Origin: Pedobacter riviphilus
GTDB lineage: Bacteria > Bacteroidota > Bacteroidia > Sphingobacteriales > Sphingobacteriaceae
DNA length: 64,000 nt
Direction: 5' to 3'
Assembly: GCF_014692875.1 (NCBI RefSeq)
Contig: NZ_CP061171.1
Span: forward strand, 4,774,001 to 4,838,000
Made by a program: the position numbers and the translations under genes. This document shows positions 31,132-42,268 of this stretch, piece after piece. Positions within the stretch are counted from its first letter, which is position 1. Every line of letters begins with the position of its first letter. The notes beneath the pieces are model-generated. The model was not told the DNA's origin, searched no databases, and saw nothing but the letters and a program-made list of their open reading frames with translations.

Positions 31132-34100
31132 TTAAAATGTTAATGATAAAGTTGCTCCGTAGAATCTTGCAGGAGGTGTTTGGCCTAAGTTAACAATACC
31201 AATACCATTATTATCAGAACCAGCAGAACTATACTCCGGATCCGTGTAGATATTCGTTTTAGGTGTCCAGATAAATAAATTTCTACCTTGTACACTGATA
31301 CGGGCTGCTTTTACATATTTAATATTTCCTAAAACAGATCTTGGAATATCATATCCTAAAGATAATTCTCTTAGTTTCCAGAAAGCTGCTGAATAAACAT
31401 AATTGGTACCGACCGCAGTATTTGTTGGTCCGTTAGTCCAGAAATCTACACCACCGGTTCTTGTTGTAATGTTAGTGTTTTCAACATAGGTATTGGTAAC
31501 CGGATCTAAATAAGATGAGTTTGGAACTACGAAACGCTCACGGTTAAAATAGGTTGTTCTGATACCAGCACCAGAAAAATCGTAGCTACCTGAGCTTTGT
31601 GCCATTACGAAACCGCCTCTATATTCAAATAAAGCAGCCAAACGGAAGCCTTTAAATGATGCAGCAGCATCTAAGCCTAAACGATGTCTAGGTTCAGTGT
31701 TTCCAAGAACAAAAGTTCCTGTTGTGTTGCTTGGAAAACCGGTAATGCGATCAACAATGATTCTACCCTGAGAATCTCTAACATAGTCAGATCCTTTTAA
31801 TGAAGGGAATGATTGACCCTCAATTGCCCATACTCCTAAACCAGTTGTTGCTGAACCAGATAATGAAATTTGGCTTAGTCCATTACCAATTGATAGAACT
31901 TTATTTTGATTATAAGTATAGTTTGCACCAACTGAAACTTCTAATCCACTAGTAGGGTTTCTAACTGGAACAACACGAATTGAAGTTTCTACACCTTTGT
32001 TTGATACCTCACCAGTATTGGTTAAAAATTTAGTAAAACCGGTAGAGCTTGCAATATCGATAGGCACAGTTTGATCTGTTGTACTGGTATTGTAATAAGT
32101 AAAGCTACCTGTTATTCTTGATTTAAACAAAGCAAAATCAACACCACCTTCATACGCCAAAGTCATCTCTGGTTTAATGTTCGCAGAAACAACTTGACCA
32201 CCTAAGGTATATCCCGGAATTCCATTAAAAGGATATCCATAAGCAGAACCAAATGTTGGCAATAATGAATAAGCACCAAAGTTAGAGCTGTTACCTAAGT
32301 TAACATTACCCACTTTAGACACACCACCTCTAATCTTTAACGACTCAATAACTTTTGAGTTTTTTAATAAAGGGATTGCATCAGATGCAATGAATGAAAT
32401 ATCTGCAGATGGGTAGAAGAATGATCTGTTTTCAGCAGACAAAATAGACCTCCAGTCATTTCTACCTGTAACGTGTAGATATAAATAATCTTTAAAACCT
32501 AAACGGACATCACCATATAAACCGATTTGCCTAGCTTTATAATCAGCTTCACTGGCACCAGAATTACCTAAGCCGTTGTTTATGTTAAAGAAACCACCTT
32601 GGGCTAATCCCCCATTGGTATTAACATTAACCGTTTTGTAAGTATTTTGTCTAATCGTACCACCACCTATCACATTTAATGTGAAATCTTTAGACAGTTT
32701 TTTAATATACTGAGCGATAAACTCTGGGTTAATTTGGGTATTAAAACCAGACGATTCACTTACTCCCCCACAACGTTTGAAAAGTTTGGCGTTTCTTTTA
32801 ATCTGTAGTCTGAATAAGTAAATTTATCTGTTGTAGATTTATTTGCAAAACTACGGTTTGATAAACTTGCCCTAACCAATAAAGACAATTCTTTAATTGG
32901 ATACCATTTTAACTGCACATTACCAGTTAAATAATCGTTACGCGTAATACTACGGTTATTACCTAATGCAAAATAAGGATTTTGATAGTATTCATTATAA
33001 TATCCATCTGGAGTAGAAAAAGGATCGTTTTTATAATCACTATATCTTGTTAGTGGAATCTGACCCGGTGACTGAAGAACGTTATCAAAAACAGTAGCAA
33101 TAGCACTTGATTGATTATAACGGTTTTGAACATAATTAGCGTTAAAACTGAATGTGACATTGTTACCTAAATTACGCTCTCCGTTAACACGCATGGTAAA
33201 CCTATTATATTTATCACCAGGAACTGTACTTTTTTGATCAAAATACTGCCCAGAAAAATAATAGGTACCTTTATCGTCTCCAGAAGAAACGTTAAAATCT
33301 GTTTGATTTGAAACACCTGTTTCCCAAAAAGCATTTTTATTCTCATCAGCATTGAATGAGTAAGGTACTGATTGGATAGATCCATCTGCTAAAGGTTTAC
33401 CAATTGGGCGCACAACACCGTCAAATGCCGGACCATATTGTTGGTTTTCAAACGGGGTATAGGTCGGCACATCATCATTTCCTGTACCAGAGCCAAAACG
33501 TTCTTGCAACTGAGGCAAGAAACTTACTTGCTCTACGTTAGTGGTATGGCTTACATTAATTGTAGAAGACCCTCTTTTACCTTTTTTAGTTTGGATAATT
33601 AATGCACCATTAGAAGCGTCTGATCCGTAAAGTGCAGCAGCACCCGCGCCATTTAATACTTCGATGTTCTCAATATCTTCAGGATTTAAGTTCCCTAAGA
33701 TATCACTAGGCACGATTACGTTATCAACAACAACCAAAGCCTGGTTATTACCCAATAACGAACGGTTACCCCTTAAAACTAAACGTACGCTAGGATTAAC
33801 ACCGCTACTTACAGCATTTACCTGTAAACCAGCAACTTTACCAGTTAAGGCACTTGCTACGTTAAATGCTTTACCCTGAGTTAGCTCTTCAGCTTTTACG
33901 GTAGTAGATTGGTTACCCTGTTGACGACGCTGAATGGTGATACCGCCCGCAGTAACCACAACCTCATTTAATGAGGTGACATCTGAATTTAAAACAGCGT
34001 TAACAACGTTGTTTGCAGGGATAATAAACTCTTTTGTTGCATAACCTAAAAAGGTTACCACTAAAGTTTTACCATTTCTTGGAACATTTAGTGAAAATTT

Positions 34101-34277
34101 TCCGTTGGCGCCCGTTTGAGCACCTAAAGTAGGGATTTCTTTTACCCTTACCGATGCACCAGGTACAGGAAGACCATCTTCTTGAGATGTTACTGTACCA
34201 GATACTGTTCTTTCTTGGGCAAACGCTGAGGAGGCGCATAGCACAAGAATGAACAAACTTTGTAGAAGTTTTTTCAT
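31132..34277 (-). CDS. SusC/RagA family protein (pair C), one frameshift
   Basis: About 1,048 aa as one gene. Signal peptide MKKLLQSLFILVLCASSAFA, regulatory-like domain, LNEVVVTAGG signature, plug with RGNRSLLGNNQALVVVDNV, and a barrel ending GATLSLTF. The reading frame breaks at the C5 run 32765-32769; one added base makes the region between the two halves continuous (GGVSESSGFNTQ...) and the gene 1,049 codons exactly. Confidence 0.88.
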
Positions 34278-34284
34278 AATTTGA

Positions 34285-34365
34285 AAATAGGTTAGTTAAT
34301 GATTTATAAAGGCTAATGTATAGTTAGTTACGTATACAACCAAATTTTTTTTAACAATTTTTAAC
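34285..34365 (-). promoter_or_regulatory. Promoter, GTTAA direct repeat and leader box of pair C
   Basis: Minus strand, in order: GTTAA (34365-34361), N5, GTTAA (34355-34351), N6, TTTG (34344-34341), N20, TACATTAG (34320-34313), then the leader box ATTAACTAACCTATTT (34300-34285) just before the ATG at 34277. The TTTG / TAnnTTTG elements fit Bacteroidota sigma-A promoters. The direct repeat is exactly one helical turn apart and sits where an activator would bind. The arrangement is identical in spacing at pairs D and E. Confidence 0.65.
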
Positions 34366-34576
34366 ATTTAACCCGTTTTTTTATCAAAAAATAACTATTT
34401 GACAAAAAAAGTATCAAAAAACAATAAAACTAATAATTTAGTTAAAAATAACTGTCTTTATAGTTATACAAAAAATGAGATTTTAGAGCAACTTCTTCTC
34501 TTAAATTACAGCTTATTTAAAGTGCTGCCTTTTAAAAATTTAAGGCCTTTATTATATTATAAATTTCTCTTAAAAC
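34366..34576. other. AT-rich spacer, no gene seen
   Basis: Very AT-rich, between the pair C promoter and the pair D terminator. A possible short plus-strand frame here has random composition and is not supported. Confidence 0.5.
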
Positions 34577-34614
34577 AACAAGGCCCTCCAGGATTATTTC
34601 TGGAGGGCCTTGTT
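34577..34614. terminator. Strong terminator of the pair D operon
   Basis: Perfect 15-bp stem AACAAGGCCCTCCAG / CTGGAGGGCCTTGTT with an 8-nt loop, 17 bp after the last gene of the operon. Confidence 0.92.
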
Positions 34615-34630
34615 ACTTATTACGAATAGT

Positions 34631-35119
34631 TTAATGGTCGTCACCAACAAATTTGGTTCTGTGGTATCCTTTAAGATGGTAAACTGTACCAGGATGCTCG
34701 TCATCAGAAAACACAACATCGAGTGCAATAGCATCCGTTGGTGCTTTCGACGACGGCCCAACAGTGCCATTTGGAGTAACCTTCCCATTGGTTACCGCAA
34801 AGGTTAACCCCCCGGGGTATGTCCCTGCATTGGCAATACTTTGTCCTGAAAAGCTTTTGCTGTCTAGATTTACATTAACTTTTCCAAATACAGTATTATC
34901 GGCATTCCCCCAAAGATCGGTCAAATTCAACCACATTTGGGTTGACGAATTATCGGCCGTATTATAAGTAGATATTTTATAATAAGCTCCGGTACCATCA
35001 ATCTGTATCCACCATTCGCCAGATAAATCTTGCACAGCTGTACCTCCAACGGGCTCATCTTTTTTACAAGCCGATATGCTTAGTACAAAAAGTGTTAGTA
35101 TATAAAAATATTTTTTCAT
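34631..35119 (-). CDS. Small surface lipoprotein, lipid-binding-like (pair D accessory)
   Basis: 162 aa from MKKYFYILTLFVLSISAC (35119); a longer in-frame start would overlap the upstream gene. Lipobox SISAC, then a predicted beta-barrel-like domain starting LSGEWWIQIDGTG. It resembles the PF12888 (putative lipid-binding) proteins often found with SusCD systems. Last gene of the pair D operon, 10 bp after its neighbour. Function unknown; family call tentative. Confidence 0.6.
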   Translation of the reverse strand: MKKYFYILTLFVLSISACKKDEPVGGTAVQDLSGEWWIQIDGTGAYYKISTYNTADNSSTQMWLNLTDLWGNADNTVFGKVNVNLDSKSFSGQSIANAGTYPGGLTFAVTNGKVTPNGTVGPSSKAPTDAIALDVVFSDDEHPGTVYHLKGYHRTKFVGDDH

Positions 35120-35129
35120 CGCTTTATGA

Positions 35130-35783
35130 TTATTGTTTAACAAAAGTTCTCACCTGACCACCATAGCCAGGGTTTTCAACAGCCCACGAATAATTACCCG
35201 TAGTTAAATCTTTACTTTCGGTATTTGATCCCCACGGCCCACTATCTGTATTTTGTTGCGGAATATCAATTACACTACCAGTGGGATTGATTGCAATTAC
35301 GTTAACAGTTGTTCCCGTTGCCGCACCGCCTGGGTTATTAACTAGATAAGCGCCTGGGGCCAGTTTTGTCCATTTTGTAATGGCTCCGGTAGCTGCCCTG
35401 AGGTAATTGCCCGAGAAGTCGTTAGCTAATGCATCGGCCTTGGTATCGTATACCACTACTGATCTTGTTGCAGTTGCCGAAAAACCATCGCTATTTTCAG
35501 CAGAATAGGTAATTAAATAAACACCAGCTACAGCTGTATTTGGTAATCCTGTTACTTTTACCGTTATGTTGCTTGAACCAGCTGCAGCAGTAGCACCTGC
35601 ATCAGTATAGGTACCTCCCTTTGCTACAGCAACATACTTATCACCTTTCATCGTTATTATTGGATATATAGTTACTTTAGAAATGCCGACATAACCTTCC
35701 GGGTAATCAAATGACTCTTTTTTGCAAGAGCTATAAGTCATGCTTATAACTCCCAATATGATTATTGCTAAATATTTTTTCAT
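35130..35783 (-). CDS. Surface lipoprotein with an Ig-like (DUF5011/5012-type) domain
   Basis: 217 aa. Lipobox TYSSC followed by KKESFDYPEG, then an Ig-like domain with the GGTYTDAGATAAAG pattern of DUF5011-type folds (residues about 55-110), and a C-terminal domain starting NDFSGNYLRAATG that resembles BT_2262-like SusCD-associated lipoproteins. Third gene of the pair D operon, 20 bp after susD. Probably a surface binding protein. Confidence 0.65.
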   Translation of the reverse strand: MKKYLAIIILGVISMTYSSCKKESFDYPEGYVGISKVTIYPIITMKGDKYVAVAKGGTYTDAGATAAAGSSNITVKVTGLPNTAVAGVYLITYSAENSDGFSATATRSVVVYDTKADALANDFSGNYLRAATGAITKWTKLAPGAYLVNNPGGAATGTTVNVIAINPTGSVIDIPQQNTDSGPWGSNTESKDLTTGNYSWAVENPGYGGQVRTFVKQ

Positions 35784-35803
35784 CTCTTTATCAATTATAA
35801 ATA

Positions 35804-37276
35804 TTATTTACCCCACCAAACCTTAGTCGTAATTGGAACTTCCGCTGGTGTATTACTATTCCTATCCCTTGATGATGCGGGAAATACCAAACGCTTAGGA
35901 AACAAACCTGAAGTTACCCCGTTTTTCGAATACACCCATTGGCCAGGAATATAGTTATCATCAGTAGAATACACCGCACTTATTTTTGGATAACCAGTAC
36001 GTTCCTGTTCAAAGAAACCTTCCAAACTATGTGAACCTGCAAAAGAAGCCCATTTTTGAACGATGATCTGCTCTAATTTTTGTTCGAAAGTACCTGCTGA
36101 GTAATTTAAATAAGGAACCGGGATCTTATCTACATTTAATCCTACCTGAGCAAAAGCTGCAATAACACCTTCCTTATACATTGCTGCTGCACCAGCGCCA
36201 CCATAATAACGCTCAAGCGCTTCGGCCTGCATTAAATAAGATTCGGCAGCCGAAATAAACCATACGGGATCTTTAGCCGATTGCGCAAAAACAGTTGCTC
36301 CTGCATAGGTAGGTTGTTCAACCGCAGTTGCCGTATAATCACCCTGATTCATAGGTACAGGAGTAAGTGTTCCAAAATAATACTTAGCCCTTGGATCACC
36401 ATTAACTGCTAACCAACTCGTAAATGTTTTACTTGCCCTTAGGTTAGTAGTGGTATTTAAACGGCGAACGTTATATTCATAAAAAGGATTACTATTATTA
36501 GGTGCATCTTCGAACGTGGCTATACCCGCATTCGTGGTCAAGAAATTTGCGCCATCTGTATACAATTTTGTAATGCCTGCCTGTGCTTCTGCAGGTTTTG
36601 CATTTATCATCCTTAAATACATTTTTAGCTTTAAAGTATTCGCAAATTTTGTCCAAAGATCCATGTCTCCACCGAAAAGGAAATCTGTTTTTTTCTGATC
36701 CTTGTTCAATTCAACACTGGTGTAATCCTTAGCTAACGCGGCATCTATTTCGGCCAGCAAACCTACATAAACGGTGTAACCATCGTCAAATTTAGGCTGT
36801 AAATTATCCAGGCCTTTTAATGCTTCGGTATAGGGTACTTTATCATATAAATCTACAAGTACCTGATAGGTGTAAGCTTTCATTACCGTTGCCATTAAAT
36901 TATAACGCCAATCGCTTCTGGCCACAGCCAATTTTATAGCTAATTGATAATCAGCTAAAGCGCCTGAAAACAGTTCATTATAATTACCATTAAAATCGTT
37001 ACGGGTTAAAGCATAAGCATCAATGGTTTTATATTGATTTGAAGCATTTGCCTGCGTATAATATTGAGCCCAAATGCCGCCAATGATTGTTAATTCGCCA
37101 CCAACGCGTCCCGCAGTTGAACCTACCGCTGAAGGGAACAATACTTCAGGTGTGGTCGTTTCAATCAATGGGTTATTTGGGCTTACATTGATATCTAGTG
37201 TTTTCTTACATCCAAAATTAAGAAGCACCAATGCTGATAATATCAGCGTTTTATATTTGATATGATTATTTTTCAT
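35804..37276 (-). CDS. SusD-like (SusD_2 type) lipoprotein (pair D)
   Basis: 490 aa. Lipobox LLNFGC followed by KKTLDINVSPNNP; core TVMKAYTYQVLVDLYDKVPYTEAL and LWTKFANTLKLKMYLRM; end TTKVWWGK. All are SusD_2 hallmarks. It follows susC by 11 bp. Confidence 0.92.
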   Translation of the reverse strand: MKNNHIKYKTLILSALVLLNFGCKKTLDINVSPNNPLIETTTPEVLFPSAVGSTAGRVGGELTIIGGIWAQYYTQANASNQYKTIDAYALTRNDFNGNYNELFSGALADYQLAIKLAVARSDWRYNLMATVMKAYTYQVLVDLYDKVPYTEALKGLDNLQPKFDDGYTVYVGLLAEIDAALAKDYTSVELNKDQKKTDFLFGGDMDLWTKFANTLKLKMYLRMINAKPAEAQAGITKLYTDGANFLTTNAGIATFEDAPNNSNPFYEYNVRRLNTTTNLRASKTFTSWLAVNGDPRAKYYFGTLTPVPMNQGDYTATAVEQPTYAGATVFAQSAKDPVWFISAAESYLMQAEALERYYGGAGAAAMYKEGVIAAFAQVGLNVDKIPVPYLNYSAGTFEQKLEQIIVQKWASFAGSHSLEGFFEQERTGYPKISAVYSTDDNYIPGQWVYSKNGVTSGLFPKRLVFPASSRDRNSNTPAEVPITTKVWWGK

Positions 37277-37287
37277 TACAAGATAGA

Positions 37288-40200
37288 TTAAAATGAAACT
37301 TTTAATGATGCACCAAAAAACCTCACCGGAGGTGCCGTTCTAAACTCCCCAAACTCACTTCCCAAATCATTTCCATAATTAGAAACCTCTGGATCGATCG
37401 TCTTGTTCGTTTTAGCCAACCAGGTTAATAAATTTCTTCCAAAAACAGAAATACTTGCTTTTTGGGCACCTATCTTGCCAACAACAGATTTTGGAAGGCT
37501 GTAGCTTAACGTTGCCTCTCTTAATTTTAGGAAAGATCGGTCTAAAATACGGTTGGCATAAGCATCAGCCTTATTTGATGTATGGTAGTAAAAATCATCA
37601 GTATTGGCTTCGGTAATAGGAGTAGTGTTTTCTACATATGTACCGTTAGCTAATTTTTGAACAGAATTAGGTACAATAAATGGACGGCGATCGTTATAAG
37701 TCGTCTTTTCATCTGCACCCACAAAGTTTAATAAATCGGCTGTTCCTGAATAAAACACACCACCTTTATGCCAATCTAACGTAAATGAAAGTGAAAAATC
37801 TTTATAACGGAACTGATTATTTAATCCCATTACAAAATCTGGCACAGTAGATCCAAAACTTACGTTTTCAGAAGAATATACCGGATATCCATTTGAATCA
37901 ACAATAACCTGACCTGTTGGGCTGTAAGTACGGGTAGGCGCTTCTATAATACCTAATGGTTGGCCAACACGAGCTACAAATTGTGCATCATAAGCCGAAT
38001 TTAAAACAACCTTATCTAATCCGATCGGTAATTCGGTTACTTTACTGTTCTCTTTTGTAAACGTATAGTTTAAGTTCCAGTCGATATCTGTTGTTTTAAT
38101 TGGCTTAATATTTACTGCAATTTCTACACCTTTGTTGCGAACCGAACCAAAGTTGACGATATAAGAAGAATAACCTGTCGCCGGATCAATAGGCAATGGA
38201 ATAATCTGATCTTTTCTTAATTTGTTGTAATAAGTTGCATCGATTCCAATACGATCTTTTAAGAATCTAACCTCAGCACCTAGTTCTACCTCTTTAACAC
38301 GCTCTGGCTTAAAGTTATTACTATTCAACTGGTTGGAGATTGAATAACCCGCCACACCAAAAATAGGAAATGTTAATGTTCCAAAACCTAATGGAGATGA
38401 TGTACTGGTTGCTGTGTTAAATACACGATACGGATCGGTATCACTACCTGTTTCACCATAACTTGCTCTAAATTTTAAAAAGCTGATTGGTGTTTTAGAT
38501 AAATCTATGGCCTGAGAAGCAATGAAAGCTAAACTGGAAGCAGGGTAGAAATAGTTATTATTATCCTGCGGAAGAGTTGATGACCAATCGTTTCTTCCTG
38601 TTAAAGTTAAATATAAATATTTGTTGTAACCAAGCGTTGCAGAAGCATAAGCACCAAATAAACGGCGGTGAGATTCTGCACTTGTTGATGTTGGTTTATT
38701 TGCAGAGTTATTGATCTGATAAAAGCCTGGTATTGCTAGATCTTCAATGCCGGTACTTAGTATTCTTGAACCACGGTCGTTATAGTTTACACCTATTAAA
38801 CCGTCTAAATCGAAATGACTGTTTAACTCTTTATTAAATAATGCATTTAACTTTGTGTCATACTCAAAAGTTTTTACAGACCCCTCGATTACATCACCAA
38901 CATCAGCTGCCCTTGAAGACCCTTCGATGTTTCCGCCTGCATTATAACTGCCTACACTTGGTGCATTTTTATTGTGCCAGATTTTACTAATGGCATTATC
39001 AACATCCGCACCTTGCTGGAACTGAAAACTTAACCAGTTCGTTGCTTTATAATTTAAATTAATGTTTCCGTAAACACGGTCGCTCTTATATCTACTTCCG
39101 TTTTCGTAAATAGAGTAGTAAGGGTTTTCGGCATAAGGTGTAAAATAATTATCTACATTAAAGAACTTATTTTTGTAATCCTGAAGGTCTTTAATCGGAA
39201 TATCTCCGGGGATCTGAAGAATATCTTCGTAAAACGAAGAACCAATACCTGAATTGGCACCACCCTGATTGATAAACTTAGTCGTTTTACCTACGTAGTT
39301 TAAAGAGGCGTCAGCAGAAAAGTTACCATATTTGGTCGATCCTTTTAAAGTAAAGTTATTTCTTTTGTAAGAATCGTTATCAGAAGGCAAGTAACCATTA
39401 CTGTAAATGTTACCGTAAGAAAAATAAGCTGTGCTATTTTCGTTACCACCGCTTAAAGCAATGTTGTTGTTTAACTCAATACCAGTTGTTAAGGCATCCC
39501 TTACATTGTTCTTAATAAACGAATAAGGTTTTAACAACTGAGAATTATCAACCACTGCACCCCAAGTTCTTAATTGACCATCGTATTTTGGTCCCCAGTT
39601 ACCATTTTCAGAAGGAATATAAGTGCCATCCCAACCTTGACCAAACTGATCTTGAGGTTTGTAAATAGAAGCAACATTGGTTAAAGTAGTTGACGTAGAA
39701 AGATCAACTTTTAATTTACCGGCGGCTCCTTTTTTGGTGGTCACGATTAAAACACCGTTTGATCCTCTCGAACCATATAAGGCTGTTGCAGCCGATCCTT
39801 TTAAGATACTGATGCTCTCGATGTTATTCGGGTCAATATCGTTGGCATTATTACCAAAGTCGTAGTTATTATCAGAACCTGCGGTTGAGTTATCCAAGGG
39901 CACACCATCTATAACATATAAAGGCTGATTACTGCCCGTTATTGAAGAAAATCCCCTTAAAATAACTTTTGTCGATCCACCTGGTGCGCCAGAAGTATTG
40001 GAGATGTTTACCCCGGCCACTTTACCCTGCAAACCACCAAATAAACTGGCCGGTGCTGAAGCGTTCACCTCGGCCGATTTTAACGTGCTTTGGGAGTAGC
40101 CCAAAGTTTTAGTAGCCTTGTTAACACCCAATGCGGTAACAACTACCTCACCCAAGGCTTTAGAATCGGTAGTTAAAATCACGTTGATTACATTTGAGCT

Positions 40201-40458
40201 CCCGATGGGCTTGGTCTGACTTGCAAAACCAATTGATGAAAATTCAAGTGCTTTGGCATCAGCGGAAACTTTAATGGAGAATTTTCCATTTGAATCGGTG
40301 GAGGTACCCCCTGCGGCTCCCTGAATTTTTACGCTTACTCCAGGAATCGGCAGTTTGTCATCTGCAGACGTAACTGTTCCTGTGATTGTTCGCTCCTGTG
40401 CCATTGCGTTTACCGCAAAAAACAGCATGATGAACAAACTCTGTAGAAGTTTTTTCAT
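37288..40458 (-). CDS. SusC/RagA family protein (pair D), intact
   Basis: 1056 aa. Signal peptide MKKLLQSLFIMLFFAVNAMA, regulatory-like domain, LGEVVVTALG signature, plug RGFSSITGSNQPLYVIDGV, barrel ending FGASLKVSF. No STN domain. First gene of a four-gene operon with two accessory lipoproteins. Its promoter carries the GTTAA direct repeat. Confidence 0.94.
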   Translation of the reverse strand: MKKLLQSLFIMLFFAVNAMAQERTITGTVTSADDKLPIPGVSVKIQGAAGGTSTDSNGKFSIKVSADAKALEFSSIGFASQTKPIGSSNVINVILTTDSKALGEVVVTALGVNKATKTLGYSQSTLKSAEVNASAPASLFGGLQGKVAGVNISNTSGAPGGSTKVILRGFSSITGSNQPLYVIDGVPLDNSTAGSDNNYDFGNNANDIDPNNIESISILKGSAATALYGSRGSNGVLIVTTKKGAAGKLKVDLSTSTTLTNVASIYKPQDQFGQGWDGTYIPSENGNWGPKYDGQLRTWGAVVDNSQLLKPYSFIKNNVRDALTTGIELNNNIALSGGNENSTAYFSYGNIYSNGYLPSDNDSYKRNNFTLKGSTKYGNFSADASLNYVGKTTKFINQGGANSGIGSSFYEDILQIPGDIPIKDLQDYKNKFFNVDNYFTPYAENPYYSIYENGSRYKSDRVYGNINLNYKATNWLSFQFQQGADVDNAISKIWHNKNAPSVGSYNAGGNIEGSSRAADVGDVIEGSVKTFEYDTKLNALFNKELNSHFDLDGLIGVNYNDRGSRILSTGIEDLAIPGFYQINNSANKPTSTSAESHRRLFGAYASATLGYNKYLYLTLTGRNDWSSTLPQDNNNYFYPASSLAFIASQAIDLSKTPISFLKFRASYGETGSDTDPYRVFNTATSTSSPLGFGTLTFPIFGVAGYSISNQLNSNNFKPERVKEVELGAEVRFLKDRIGIDATYYNKLRKDQIIPLPIDPATGYSSYIVNFGSVRNKGVEIAVNIKPIKTTDIDWNLNYTFTKENSKVTELPIGLDKVVLNSAYDAQFVARVGQPLGIIEAPTRTYSPTGQVIVDSNGYPVYSSENVSFGSTVPDFVMGLNNQFRYKDFSLSFTLDWHKGGVFYSGTADLLNFVGADEKTTYNDRRPFIVPNSVQKLANGTYVENTTPITEANTDDFYYHTSNKADAYANRILDRSFLKLREATLSYSLPKSVVGKIGAQKASISVFGRNLLTWLAKTNKTIDPEVSNYGNDLGSEFGEFRTAPPVRFFGASLKVSF

Positions 40459-40463
40459 AGTAG

Positions 40464-40549
40464 AAATAGGTTAGTTAAATGTGTATAAATAATATGCTAA
40501 ATTAGAGCTAGTTAATTCCTGAAGCAAATTTATTTTAACTATTTTTAAC
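40464..40549 (-). promoter_or_regulatory. Promoter, GTTAA direct repeat and leader box of pair D
   Basis: Minus strand: GTTAA (40549-40545), N5, GTTAA (40539-40535), N6, TTTG (40528-40525), N20, TAATTTAG (40504-40497), leader box TTAACTAACCTATTT (40478-40464), ATG at 40458. The spacing of all upstream elements equals that of pair C. The -7 box matches TAnnTTTG in 7 of 8 positions. Confidence 0.7.
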
Positions 40550-40724
40550 TAATGGCGCCCTAAATGCCCCTTAAGGCCTATTTCACAATCGTAACTTTTT
40601 TGCTAATTAAAAATTTTAACTAAAAAGTTAGGCGTTATACTGTTTTAAACCCTGATCTAAGCACCTGTCTTTAAAAATTAAATTTTATGAAGGTAAATTT
40701 TCCAGTCAAGGGTGTATTAAAGAC

Positions 40725-40763
40725 AAAAAGCACCTTTCAAATCAATTTTGACAGGTGCTTTTT
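40725..40763. terminator. Terminator of susCD pair E
   Basis: Stem AAAAAGCACCTtTCAA / TTGACAGGTGCTTTTT with flanking A/T tracts. The susD of pair E stops at 40825. The remaining spacer 40550-40724 shows no gene. Confidence 0.85.
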
Positions 40764-40824
40764 GAGAGATGTGAACTAAAAACTTCCTAAAAAGACATTT
40801 TTTGTTTTCGGGTTGTTTTCATAT

Positions 40825-42252
40825 CTAAAACTTATCCCAGAACAATTTTGTGGTTACAACATCTCCACCAATTGCACCAGAAGCTTGGGTGTAATTGCTA
40901 CCATTTAATTGCTGTTCATTGCTTGGGTAGCTAAGTCTGTTAGGAAAACCGGATTTAGCGCCGACCGGTGCAGTAATTTTTGGAAAATCTAACCTTCTTA
41001 ATTCTGTCCAACAATTAAAAGGCCTATTATAAAGAGCGATCCATTTTTGGACACCTATTTTTTCTCTCCAGGTACCAGGTGCCGTTGTATAGGAAACCAG
41101 TGGATTTGCAAGATAAGTGGATGCTTCTGTAACAGTACCTCCCCAATATAAAATCGATGCCTTAATCGCATTATTGTAATGCGTTTCTGCATTACCGCTA
41201 ACAGTATATCCTCTTTCCGCGGCTTCTGCTCTATTAAATTCAGTTTCTACATAATCCATCAGTAAGGTTGGCGCATCAGCAGCATAAACTTTAGCACCAG
41301 GTTTAGAAACAGCAGATATCGTATTCACCTGCCCAACTATACCACCAACATAGGCACCGTTTGCATTGGTACCAAAATACTGTGGCAAACGAGGATCTGA
41401 CAGCGCTAACAATTTGTCTACCAAATCTTTTGCGGCCACGTAATCACCACGCCCACCGGTTACAATATTAACAAAAAGTGGGTTTTGATTTGGTGCACCT
41501 GCCAGATATTTAAAAATTGCATTATCCACATCGGCAGAAATTGCACCTGCATCTGATGCTTCGACAGCAGTTTTAGCAATTGCATTGTCTGCATCTGCTA
41601 AAATTAAAGCTTGTTGCATCCGCAAAGAGTTACCAAATTTTATCCATTTTGAAACATTCCCCTGAAAAACAAGATCTTCAGTTGCAGAAAACCCTGCACT
41701 TCCCGTATTGAGTTGGGCAATGTCGGTATTTAGCCTTTTCAATAGATCTAACGAAATCGTCTTCGCATCATCATATTTCGGAAAAAGATTTTGTTGATCT
41801 AGCGCCTGGCTATAAGGAACGTTGCCAAAAGTATTAACCAGTGTACTAAAGGCCAGCACTTGCATGATATCAATAATTGCCAGTTGATTCGATTTTATAC
41901 CAGCGTTTAACGTAGTATTGGCCTTTATAATGGTTGATGATTGGGTTAAATTTTGGAGTACTTCTCTATACATCGTAGTCCACCATGCTTGAGGAATATT
42001 TCTAGTACCGAAGTCGTACTGGGCTTCATCCTGATACGTTACCATTGCCCATTGACTTGTAGTGAATCTGAAAACATTGGTGTTAACACTAGCACTCGTA
42101 ACAACATCGCTGTAAGATTTGGTTGCGAATGAAAACAAAGTCGCAGCAGGAACCTCTGATGGCTTTTTGGTATCAATATTAAGTGACGTAATATTCTTTT
42201 TACAAGCTGTAAAAGAAACAAGCATTGCAAAAAATATGATTGATTTTTTCAT
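40825..42252 (-). CDS. SusD-like (SusD_2 type) lipoprotein (pair E)
   Basis: 475 aa. Lipobox SFTAC followed by KKNITSLNIDTKKP; core IMQVLAFSTLVNTFGNVPYSQAL and KWIKFGNSLRMQQALILAD; end VVTTKLFWDKF. It follows the frameshifted susC by 16 bp. Confidence 0.9.
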   Translation of the reverse strand: MKKSIIFFAMLVSFTACKKNITSLNIDTKKPSEVPAATLFSFATKSYSDVVTSASVNTNVFRFTTSQWAMVTYQDEAQYDFGTRNIPQAWWTTMYREVLQNLTQSSTIIKANTTLNAGIKSNQLAIIDIMQVLAFSTLVNTFGNVPYSQALDQQNLFPKYDDAKTISLDLLKRLNTDIAQLNTGSAGFSATEDLVFQGNVSKWIKFGNSLRMQQALILADADNAIAKTAVEASDAGAISADVDNAIFKYLAGAPNQNPLFVNIVTGGRGDYVAAKDLVDKLLALSDPRLPQYFGTNANGAYVGGIVGQVNTISAVSKPGAKVYAADAPTLLMDYVETEFNRAEAAERGYTVSGNAETHYNNAIKASILYWGGTVTEASTYLANPLVSYTTAPGTWREKIGVQKWIALYNRPFNCWTELRRLDFPKITAPVGAKSGFPNRLSYPSNEQQLNGSNYTQASGAIGGDVVTTKLFWDKF

Positions 42253-42268
42253 TTTATTGTTGATTTAA

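Noticed and set aside
34399..34629. 76-codon plus-strand frame in the pair C/D spacer
   Set aside because: Composition follows local AT richness, overlaps a terminator, and shows no start context or motif.
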